5,053 bases of DNA from JBCBST01 sp039819115 (lineage in GTDB: Bacteria; Bacteroidota; Rhodothermia; Balneolales; Balneolaceae), in contig JBCBST010000185.1 in the NCBI GenBank assembly GCA_039819115.1, positions 1 to 5,053 of the forward strand, in the 5' to 3' direction. Positions 1 through 5,053 of the stretch are shown here, in pieces. The first letter of the stretch is position 1; every line of letters starts with the position of its first letter. A model generated the notes under the pieces. It made no database searches, had not been told where the DNA came from, and saw only the letters and a list, made by a program, of their open reading frames with translations. The translations under genes were made by a program, and so were the position numbers.

Positions 1-240
1 TGTCCGTCCGGCTTTATTTACGATTTCTTCGGTTAGCTCTATATAGGAGTTTGAGTTATCTGCTTTTTTATCGCGGATAATGTCAATCAATCCTGCCCAG
101 CCTCTTCTGAACCCTACTACCCGGTATCCCTCTCGTAGTGCACGTATGGTAACCCCGCGTATGGCAGGGTTTAATCCCGGTACATCTCCACCTCCCGTCA
201 ATATCCCGATGGTTTTTTTATTCTTAGCTGAAGCAGTCAT
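1..240 (-). CDS. pfkA: 6-phosphofructokinase, N-terminal part (runs off the left edge)
   Basis: The 80 codons visible give the N-terminus of a phosphofructokinase, the cytoplasmic enzyme that phosphorylates fructose 6-phosphate to the 1,6-bisphosphate in glycolysis. After a short polar leader (residues 1-9) comes the family's first beta strand and phosphoryl-donor loop, GILTGGGDVPGLNPAIRG (12-29), followed by the helix and strand GYRVVGFRRGWAGL (38-51). The visible part ends in NKAGRT (75-80), where the family normally continues into a second Gly-rich loop. The catalytic TxD motif and the residues that separate ATP from pyrophosphate use lie outside the window, so the donor is undetermined; pfkA is a provisional symbol. 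Two in-frame ATGs are possible, at 246 and 240. I chose 240 because AAAGGAG lies six bases before it but directly abuts the upstream one. No frameshift is seen. The gene is divergent from the flavoprotein gene at 384. Confidence 0.93.
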   Translation of the reverse strand, partial: MTASAKNKKTIGILTGGGDVPGLNPAIRGVTIRALREGYRVVGFRRGWAGLIDIIRDKKADNSNSYIELTEEIVNKAGRT

Positions 241-246
241 GGCCAT

Positions 247-253
247 CTCCTTT
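247..253 (-). promoter_or_regulatory. Shine-Dalgarno site deciding the phosphofructokinase start
   Basis: On the minus strand the sequence reads AAAGGAG, then six bases (ATGGCC), then ATG at 240. The purine-rich site has normal spacing for the ATG at 240 and zero spacing for the in-frame ATG at 246. The downstream start is therefore preferred. Confidence 0.7.
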
Positions 254-303
254 TTCAATTAGTTGATTACATACCGTACATAACAAGTGTGAATTGTTTA
301 TGA

Positions 304-333
304 ATTATGCAGGCTTCTTCATCTAATCTTCAA
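304..333 (-). promoter_or_regulatory. Possible sigma-70-like promoter for phosphofructokinase
   Basis: The minus strand has TTGAAG (333-328) and CATAAT (309-304) separated by 18 bases. These resemble the TTGACA and TATAAT boxes at four and five of six positions. A transcript would begin near 297 and carry a leader of about 57 bases before the ATG at 240. If the host is a Bacteroidota member, its main sigma factor prefers TAnnTTTG at -7, and I see no good match to that here. This call rests on base matching alone. Confidence 0.25.
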
Positions 334-383
334 ATTTCAGAGGTATGGTGATAGAGGGACTTACCAAATAATAGGAGGGCGAT

Positions 384-1583
384 ATGAAAAAACGAATCGT
401 TATCGTGGGCTCCAGTTTTGCAGGATACACCACCGCACTTGAGCTTGCTAAAAGTCTGAAAGGTAAACACGAACTCATTGTAATTGATAAAAAACCAGAG
501 TTTACGTTTTTACCCTCGCTGGTATGGTATCCTTTTGGATACAGAGACTCTTCCAATATCACGTTTAATGTGCTGCCTTTATATAACGAATGCGGCGTAA
601 CATTCCTCCAAACCGAAGTGTACGGTTTTGACCTCAAGGATCAGCTGGTTCATACCCCTACTGAGGATATTCCGTACGACTATCTGGTAATCACTACCGG
701 AATCCGTCCAAATTATGCAAGCGTAAAGGGGTTATTACCCGGTATCAACTCCTGGTCTATTTGTGATCGGGAAAATGCTGAGAAAACAAAGAAAGCGTGG
801 AAAGCTTTTCTTGAAAACCCAGGTCCGATGGTGATTGGTGCAGCTCAATGGGCGGGTTATTTTTTTGTGGCCTATGAATTTTTGCTAAATGCTTTATATC
901 ATTTAAAAAAGCGAAATGTGTTGGATAAAGCCCCCATATATTTCGTTACCCCAGAGCCTCATCTTACTCATTTTGGGATCGAAGGGCATGAGCAGGAGAT
1001 AACGGCCTGCTGCGATTTATTTGATCATTACAATGTACACTGGAAGATTAACTCCGAGATTCGGGAAGTAAGAGATCATATGGTATGCATGGAGAGTGGT
1101 GGAAAGTTTCTGTCTGACTTCACTATGATCATTCCTCAGTTTACAGGCGTAAATGCGATCAAAACAACACGCCGCCTGGCAGATCGGCATGGTCTGATTC
1201 ATGTGAACGAGCATTTTCAACATAAGGAATTTGACCAGGTGTATGCCGCTGGCGGTACGGTTTTCATAGACCAGGATAACGAAACGCTGATACCATGCGG
1301 AGTTCCGCGGACTAAATCGGCCAGTGAGCTAATGGCAAAAACCGTGGCAGCTAATATCCTGGCAGACCTCTCAGGAGAGCCCAAACGGGCTATTCCCAAT
1401 CAAACGTTGTATGATGAGATTCGACATGATATCAATCATCTTGGTTTTATCCTGTTCAGCCAGCATAAAGGCCCAAAACACGATCTTGATTTTATTGCGA
1501 AGGGGTCTCAGGATAAATGGACCAATATGTCGCTGAAGCAATACATTGATACTTCGTTCGAGTCTATGAATCTGAAATTATGA
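384..1583 (+). CDS. SQR-like FAD-dependent pyridine nucleotide-disulfide oxidoreductase family protein
   Basis: This 399-residue flavoprotein has the two-Rossmann-fold layout of sulfide:quinone reductases and type II NADH dehydrogenases. The FAD-binding loop is VGSSFAG (residues 8-14), with Asp35 ending the second strand, ITTGIRPNY (103-111) as the second FAD contact, and VYAAGGTVFI (286-295) as the third. The block GPMVIGAAQWAGYFFVAYEF (147-166) and the later PCGVPRTKS (304-312) line up with remembered Aquifex SQR blocks GPVVIGAIPGVSCFGPAYEF and PTGVPKTGM. The first SQR cysteine is kept as Cys127 (SICDREN). The cysteine of the second block is Tyr159, and no cysteine follows Cys305, so the C-terminal SQR cysteine is also absent. 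Sulfide oxidation by the usual mechanism is therefore doubtful; the electron donor and acceptor are unknown. AGGAGGG at 373-379, four bases before the ATG, supports the start. No transmembrane helix is obvious, so any membrane contact would be peripheral. The DUF456 gene follows 66 bases downstream. Confidence 0.85.
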   Translation: MKKRIVIVGSSFAGYTTALELAKSLKGKHELIVIDKKPEFTFLPSLVWYPFGYRDSSNITFNVLPLYNECGVTFLQTEVYGFDLKDQLVHTPTEDIPYDYLVITTGIRPNYASVKGLLPGINSWSICDRENAEKTKKAWKAFLENPGPMVIGAAQWAGYFFVAYEFLLNALYHLKKRNVLDKAPIYFVTPEPHLTHFGIEGHEQEITACCDLFDHYNVHWKINSEIREVRDHMVCMESGGKFLSDFTMIIPQFTGVNAIKTTRRLADRHGLIHVNEHFQHKEFDQVYAAGGTVFIDQDNETLIPCGVPRTKSASELMAKTVAANILADLSGEPKRAIPNQTLYDEIRHDINHLGFILFSQHKGPKHDLDFIAKGSQDKWTNMSLKQYIDTSFESMNLKL

Positions 1584-1649
1584 ATACCCGATTCTCCTGA
1601 AACCAAAAGTTCGTCCTCGCGTTAAGGGTACTGAACTTACTCTTTCGCT

Positions 1650-2126
1650 ATGGACATTATTTGGATAGGACTTGGTATTCTTTTCATCATAATCGGTCTT
1701 ATCGGTGCTTTTTTACCGGTTCTTCCGGGGTTACCGTTTAGTTACCTGGGGTTGCTGGTGCTTCAGCTTACCGAAGCAGCTCCCTTTTCAACCTTTTTTC
1801 TGGTTACCTGGGGGGTCGTGATAGCGGCCATCATTTTGCTTGAAAATCTGTTGCCCCTGTATACCTCTAAAAAATTCGGTGGCTCGGCATATGGCGCTAC
1901 CGGTAGTACGATTGGTATGATTTTGGGCATGCTCTTCTTTCCACCGCTGGGATTCTTTCTTGGAACATTAGCGGGTGCTTTTGTAGGAGAATTGATTGAG
2001 AAGCCCGACGTACAGAAAGCACTTAAGTCTTCCTGGGGAACATTTGTTGGTTTCCTTACCGGAACAGCCCTGAAAGCTACCGCAGCAGCTACGATGGCGT
2101 TCTATTTTATCAAGGCATTGATATAA
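1650..2126 (+). CDS. DUF456-type small integral membrane protein
   Basis: This is a 158-residue, almost wholly hydrophobic protein of unknown function. Residues 4-40 form a hydrophobic hairpin containing the DUF456-like turn FLPVLPGLP (21-29). A second segment spans about 47-67. After KKFGG (74-78) comes a long Gly-rich membrane region (about 79-113) with repeated small-residue spacing and a central FFPPLG turn, ending in GELIEKP. A last segment runs from about 128 to 156. I recognise the overall pattern as DUF456, whose members are usually of this size; the match is from memory. No clear Shine-Dalgarno is present, and an in-frame TGA at 1632-1634 limits any upstream start, so ATG 1650 is the only good choice. 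It lies 66 bases after the flavoprotein gene on the same strand without an evident terminator between, so cotranscription is possible. A hairpin terminator follows its stop. Confidence 0.8.
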   Translation: MDIIWIGLGILFIIIGLIGAFLPVLPGLPFSYLGLLVLQLTEAAPFSTFFLVTWGVVIAAIILLENLLPLYTSKKFGGSAYGATGSTIGMILGMLFFPPLGFFLGTLAGAFVGELIEKPDVQKALKSSWGTFVGFLTGTALKATAAATMAFYFIKALI

Positions 2127-2131
2127 CAAAA

Positions 2132-2157
2132 GCCCCATGAAGGGGCCTTCTTTTTTT
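2132..2157. terminator. Rho-independent terminator between convergent genes
   Basis: GCCCC (2132-2136), a five-base ATGAA loop and GGGGC (2142-2146) form a GC-only stem, followed on the plus strand by CTTC and seven more T (to 2157). It begins five bases after the DUF456 stop codon. On the minus strand the same stem is followed by TTTTG, a shorter T-run, so it may also end gdhA transcripts arriving from the other side. The stem is short, but its composition and placement are convincing. Confidence 0.8.
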
Positions 2158-2174
2158 CTGATATACCCGAATGC

Positions 2175-3512
2175 TTAGATAGGGCCATAAGCAAGCATGG
2201 CATCGGCAAGCTTCAGGAATCCGGCTACATTTGCACCTCTGGCATAATCCAGGGTTCCGTCTCCGTTTTTACCATATTCAATACATTTTGTATGAATGTC
2301 GCCCATAATGTGATGGAGTCGATCGTCCACTTCTTCGGCACTCCAGTTTAACCTGAGCTGGTTTTGGGACATTTCGAGTCCGGAAACAGCTACCCCTCCG
2401 GCATTTGAAGCTTTTCCCGGAGCATACAGCACCTTCGCTTTTCTGAAATACTCGGCCGCCTCGTTGGTGCAGGGCATATTAGCTCCTTCGGCAACCAGTT
2501 CCACTCCATTTTCGACCAGAATCTGTGCATCGTTCAGGTTAATCTCATTTTGGGTGGCACAGGGTAACGCGAGCTGACAGGGAATACCCCAAGGGGCTTG
2601 CCCTTCCAGAAACGTACAGCCAAAATGATCGGCGTATTCCTTTATACGACCGCGTCGTACTTCTTTTAAATCTTTAAGGAAGGCGAGTTTTTCTTCGTTT
2701 ATGCCTTCAGGGTCATGAATGCTTCCGCTGGAATCGGATAGAGCGATAACCTTAGCGCCTTTACGTAACGCTTTTTCGGTGGCATAAATGGCTACATTTC
2801 CACTACCAGATACCACGGTTGTTTTACCTTCCAGCCCTTGTTGCTGTTCGGTTAGCATATTTTCAGCAAAATAGACCAGTCCGTATCCGGTGGCTTCGGT
2901 TCGAATAAGAGAGCCCCCAAAACTAATGCCTTTTCCTGTGATGGTGCCCACAAAGCGGTTGTACATTTTCTTGTAGTTACCAAACAGGTAGCTTATTTCC
3001 CGGGCTCCAACACCGATATCACCAGCAGGAACATCCCTATTATCTCCAATGTGACGGTGGAGTTCAGCCATGAAACTCTGGCAGAACCGGAAAATTTCTT
3101 CATCGCTTTTCCCTTTGGGGTCAAAGTTAGAACCTCCTTTTGCACCTCCCATAGGAAGGGTGGTCAGGGCATTTTTGAAGCATTGTTCAAATCCCAGGAA
3201 TTTAAGAATACCCTGGTTTACGGATGGGTGAAATCGTAATCCGCCTTTATATGGGCCGATTGCATTATTAAACTGAACCCTCCATGCCCGGTTCACATGC
3301 ACTTTCTTGTTATCGTCCATCCAGGTAACCCGGAAACTGATAATTCGGTCCGGTTCGCACATCCGCTCAAGAATTGCAGCCTTCTTGTACTTGGGATTGT
3401 CATTTACATAGGGAATGATGTAATGCATCACTTCCTGAACAGCCTGATGATATTCTGGTTGGCCTGGACTGTTGGCTTCAATCCATTCCATAAAGGTGGT
3501 TAAATCATACAT
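2175..3512 (-). CDS. gdhA: NADP-type glutamate dehydrogenase (hexameric class)
   Basis: This 445-residue enzyme interconverts 2-oxoglutarate plus ammonium and glutamate in the cytoplasm. Its length matches the ~447-residue E. coli GdhA and Clostridium symbiosum GDH. The active-site residues sit at the same numbers as in the C. symbiosum enzyme: Lys89 (GPYKGGLRF), Lys113, the catalytic Lys125 (PMGGAKGGSNFDP) and Asp165 (VPAGDIGVG). The coenzyme domain follows with the Rossmann loop GSGNVA (236-241). The second strand ends in LSDSSG (258-263), as in the NADP enzymes, rather than the SGPDG of the NAD enzyme; this favours NADPH and an assimilatory role, though prediction is not perfect. VAEGANMPCT (340-349) and KASNAGGVAVSGLEMSQN (367-384) complete the family signatures. 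GGGAG lies six bases before the ATG (3519-3523), fixing the start. The gene appears intact. It is convergent with the DUF456 gene, and a small codirectional gene lies 216 bases upstream. Confidence 0.97.
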   Translation of the reverse strand: MYDLTTFMEWIEANSPGQPEYHQAVQEVMHYIIPYVNDNPKYKKAAILERMCEPDRIISFRVTWMDDNKKVHVNRAWRVQFNNAIGPYKGGLRFHPSVNQGILKFLGFEQCFKNALTTLPMGGAKGGSNFDPKGKSDEEIFRFCQSFMAELHRHIGDNRDVPAGDIGVGAREISYLFGNYKKMYNRFVGTITGKGISFGGSLIRTEATGYGLVYFAENMLTEQQQGLEGKTTVVSGSGNVAIYATEKALRKGAKVIALSDSSGSIHDPEGINEEKLAFLKDLKEVRRGRIKEYADHFGCTFLEGQAPWGIPCQLALPCATQNEINLNDAQILVENGVELVAEGANMPCTNEAAEYFRKAKVLYAPGKASNAGGVAVSGLEMSQNQLRLNWSAEEVDDRLHHIMGDIHTKCIEYGKNGDGTLDYARGANVAGFLKLADAMLAYGPI

Positions 3513-3579
3513 ACTCCGCTCCCGATAGTTATAAGGTATAGGTGGAACATAGGAAGAAATACATGCTTTTTCAGTTCAG

Positions 3580-3591
3580 AAAAGCGCTTTT
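3580..3591. repeat. 12-bp perfect palindrome upstream of gdhA
   Basis: AAAAGCGCTTTT reads identically on both strands, 67 bases before the gdhA start codon. Its left half also pairs with GCTTTT at 3565-3570 across nine bases, so the region 3565-3593 could alternatively fold into a hairpin followed by a T-run on the plus strand. The position suits an operator for gdhA, but nothing identifies a regulator, and A/T-rich palindromes of this length can occur by chance. Confidence 0.35.
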
Positions 3592-3728
3592 TTAAAGAAA
3601 AATACGCGCCTTACACGAGGTTTTTCTACAACGGAATGTTACCTGATGAGTGTACGCATCCGGGCGTATAGAGGTGTTGTCTTGTTTCGGAAGGCAGAGG
3701 GAGGTAAGGGTAAAAGCACGCATTGGTT

Positions 3729-3920
3729 TTACCCCGTTCGGCCATCTCCATCAATGTCTTTTCCTACATGTTCTTCCAATACATGCAGGGTTTTATTCAG
3801 CAATTCTTGCGTATTTCTTAACTCGTTTTCGAGGTGCTCGATACGTTCTTCGAGTGAAGCGGCCTTTGTTTTCTGCTCGTCAATCTGGCCTTGTTGAATA
3901 ATATCCCAAAAGAGACCCAT
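3729..3920 (-). CDS. Small coiled-coil protein ending in a calcium-loop-like DIDGDG motif
   Basis: This 63-residue protein starts MGLFWDIIQQ and continues as a strongly amphipathic helix with heptad spacing (Leu23, Ile27, Leu30, Leu34, Thr37, Leu41, Thr44, Leu48), which suggests a dimeric coiled coil. It ends in GKDIDGDGRTG, where Asp55, Asp57 and Asp59 with Gly60 match positions 1, 3, 5 and 6 of an EF-hand or dockerin calcium loop; the protein stops at loop position 9. I recall similar short uncharacterised proteins starting MG(L/F)FWD and ending DGDGR in Bacteroidota-like genomes, but no function. The frame is open further up to an ATG at 4007, which would add 29 mostly hydrophobic residues. 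I prefer 3920 because the recognisable family begins there, although neither start has a good Shine-Dalgarno. It is codirectional with gdhA, 216 bases upstream of it, with no clear terminator between. Confidence 0.7.
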   Translation of the reverse strand: MGLFWDIIQQGQIDEQKTKAASLEERIEHLENELRNTQELLNKTLHVLEEHVGKDIDGDGRTG

Positions 3921-4134
3921 AGTTAACTCATAAAGTGAAACAGGTGAAAGAGCATGGATGAGTCGATACATCAGAACAAATAAAACGCTTATCTGAGCAC
4001 AACTCATCCGCCAGGTGTGAATTAAACAAAATTCTGGTTGAAATACCTGTTGGATGGCAGATCGAACCCGATTTTGTTTCCCGATGGGGTGGAAGTCATC
4101 GTTCTTTTTTAGCGTGCTCCAATTAAAAAAGTAG

Positions 4135-4142
4135 TATTCTTG
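4135..4142 (+). promoter_or_regulatory. Possible -7 element for the EamA transporter gene
   Basis: TATTCTTG differs at one position from TAnnTTTG, the -7 element of Bacteroidota housekeeping promoters. It lies 16 bases before the ATG at 4159, so the transcript would have a very short leader, consistent with the missing Shine-Dalgarno. No well-spaced TTTG -33 element is visible upstream; the nearest T-rich run (4105-4110) is slightly too far away. This is a weak call. Confidence 0.2.
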
Positions 4143-4158
4143 GGCTCATTTTTATGAT

Positions 4159-5046
4159 ATGAAAGATCTGATCCTTTTTTCTATTCCTGCCGTAATCTGG
4201 GGTTCTACCTGGTTAGCCATTAAATTCCAGGTAGGGGAGGTTGACCCGGTAGTGTCGGTAAGCTATCGTTTTTTTCTTGCCGGTCTTTTGCTACTGGTAT
4301 ATAGTAAATGGAAGGGGCTTTCGCTTCAGTTTAATCGTAAGGAGCATGGCTTTATTCTGCTTCAGGGGTTATTGATCTTCGGAATAAATTATGCTCTTGT
4401 GTATACCGCAGAACTGACATTAACCAGTGGATTAGTAGGATTACTGTTTTCTACACTGGTGATTTTGAACATCATAAACAGCCGTATTTTTCTGAAAACG
4501 GCATTCGAACCCAAAGTGCTGATCGGGGGTGTTCTTGGGTTGGTTGGTATGGGGTTGGTGTTCAGGCAGGACCTGTCCACCTTTTCACTCGCAGATGGAA
4601 AGGTGGTGGGGTTACTGTTTGCTCTTGGAGGCGCGGTCGTGGCTTCTCTGGGCAACATTACGTCTGCACGAAATCAGAAAGCAGGCATACCTGTTATTCA
4701 ATCAAATGCGCTCGGGATGTTGTATGGTGCAGCGGCTATGCTGGCTTTCGCGTTGATAAGTCAAAAACCAATTACGTTCGAACAATCGACAGGATACATT
4801 CTGTCGTTGGCATTCCTCTCCGTATTTGGATCTGTTATTGCATTCACGGCTTACCTTACCCTAATTGGTCGTATTGGTGCCAGTCGTAGTGGTTATGTGG
4901 TACTGGTTTCTCCTATTATCGCACTTATGTTATCCACTCTTTTCGAGGATTATCGCTGGACCATAACCGGTGCTTTGGGGGCTATTCTTATCCTGGTGGG
5001 TAATGGGTTTGTGTTACAGTTAAGGCAAAAGACCAGCAGTACCTGA
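4159..5046 (+). CDS. EamA-family (drug/metabolite transporter superfamily) permease
   Basis: This complete 295-residue inner-membrane protein shows ten hydrophobic segments, at about 4-22, 30-48, 64-84, 91-110, 119-136, 148-166, 178-200, 211-234, 244-262 and 268-287. They form two EamA repeats of five helices each, the standard architecture and length of the family. The first helix carries the typical PAVIWGSTWLAIK (10-22). The second repeat contains the usual ending pattern, with SRSGYVVLVSPIIALMLSTLFEDYRW (242-267) leading into helix ten. Family members export or import small metabolites such as amino acids, purines or sugars; the substrate cannot be read from sequence. There is no Shine-Dalgarno before the ATG, and the preceding bases are T-rich. 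The ATG overlaps the end of a two-codon ATG-ATA-TGA at 4154-4162, probably by chance. It is divergent from the small coiled-coil gene, so it is likely transcribed from its own promoter. Confidence 0.92.
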   Translation: MKDLILFSIPAVIWGSTWLAIKFQVGEVDPVVSVSYRFFLAGLLLLVYSKWKGLSLQFNRKEHGFILLQGLLIFGINYALVYTAELTLTSGLVGLLFSTLVILNIINSRIFLKTAFEPKVLIGGVLGLVGMGLVFRQDLSTFSLADGKVVGLLFALGGAVVASLGNITSARNQKAGIPVIQSNALGMLYGAAAMLAFALISQKPITFEQSTGYILSLAFLSVFGSVIAFTAYLTLIGRIGASRSGYVVLVSPIIALMLSTLFEDYRWTITGALGAILILVGNGFVLQLRQKTSST

Positions 5047-5053
5047 ATCTCTG

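Noticed and set aside
80..262. Plus-strand 60-codon reading frame
   Set aside because: It is antisense to the phosphofructokinase N-terminus, whose translation matches a known family; the peptide shows no recognisable pattern.
323..637. Minus-strand 104-codon reading frame
   Set aside because: It lies antisense to the start of the flavoprotein gene and has no ribosome binding site or family resemblance.
3646..3901. Two overlapping plus-strand 83-codon frames
   Set aside because: They overlap each other in different frames and mostly run antisense to the small coiled-coil gene; their peptides look like random Ser/Arg/Cys-rich translation.
4154..4162. Two-codon ATG-ATA-TGA overlapping the transporter start codon
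   Set aside because: It resembles a start-stop leader that could couple or dampen translation, but an ATGATATGA string in AT-rich sequence is easily due to chance, and no ribosome binding site precedes it.
4389..4756. A minus-strand frame (4389-4658) and a second plus-strand frame (4529-4756) inside the transporter gene
   Set aside because: Both are off-frame readings of the EamA gene, which has clear membrane-protein structure.
1..5053. Search for a novel multi-gene system, mobile element, CRISPR array or RNA gene
   Set aside because: The recognisable genes are mostly core-metabolism and generic membrane families. I saw no long direct or terminal inverted repeats, no regularly spaced repeats, no tRNA-like cloverleaf and no shift in composition.

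Overview
This window looks like ordinary chromosomal sequence from a free-living bacterium of the Bacteroidota / Balneolota / Rhodothermota group. The assignment is inference. It rests on three things: the TGGGDVPGLNPAIR form of the phosphofructokinase N-terminus, a small MGLFWD...DIDGDG protein of a type I associate with those phyla, and several genes that lack a clear Shine-Dalgarno sequence. Base composition is moderate, roughly mid-40s GC by eye, and even across the window. I see no transposase, integrase, phage gene, tRNA, rRNA or CRISPR array.

Layout, left to right. Positions 1-240 (minus) hold the first 80 codons of a 6-phosphofructokinase that continues off the left edge. A 143-bp divergent intergenic region follows. 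Next come two plus-strand genes, possibly an operon: a sulfide:quinone-reductase-like FAD oxidoreductase (384-1583) and a small DUF456-type membrane protein (1650-2126). A hairpin with a T-tract (2132-2157) separates the latter from a convergent, complete NADP-type glutamate dehydrogenase, gdhA (3512-2175, minus). Upstream of gdhA on the same strand is a 63-residue coiled-coil protein ending in an EF-hand/dockerin-like half loop (3920-3729). A 238-bp divergent gap then leads to a plus-strand EamA/DMT-family ten-helix transporter (4159-5046).

How the genes relate: phosphofructokinase serves glycolysis and GDH serves ammonium assimilation, so the window is mainly core metabolism plus membrane and redox functions of unknown substrate. 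I find no multi-gene defence, biosynthetic or mobile system. The two items most worth a second look are the SQR-like flavoprotein, which keeps the SQR fold but appears to have lost two of the three cysteines used in sulfide oxidation, and the small coiled-coil/calcium-loop protein, whose loop stops at position 9 of 12.
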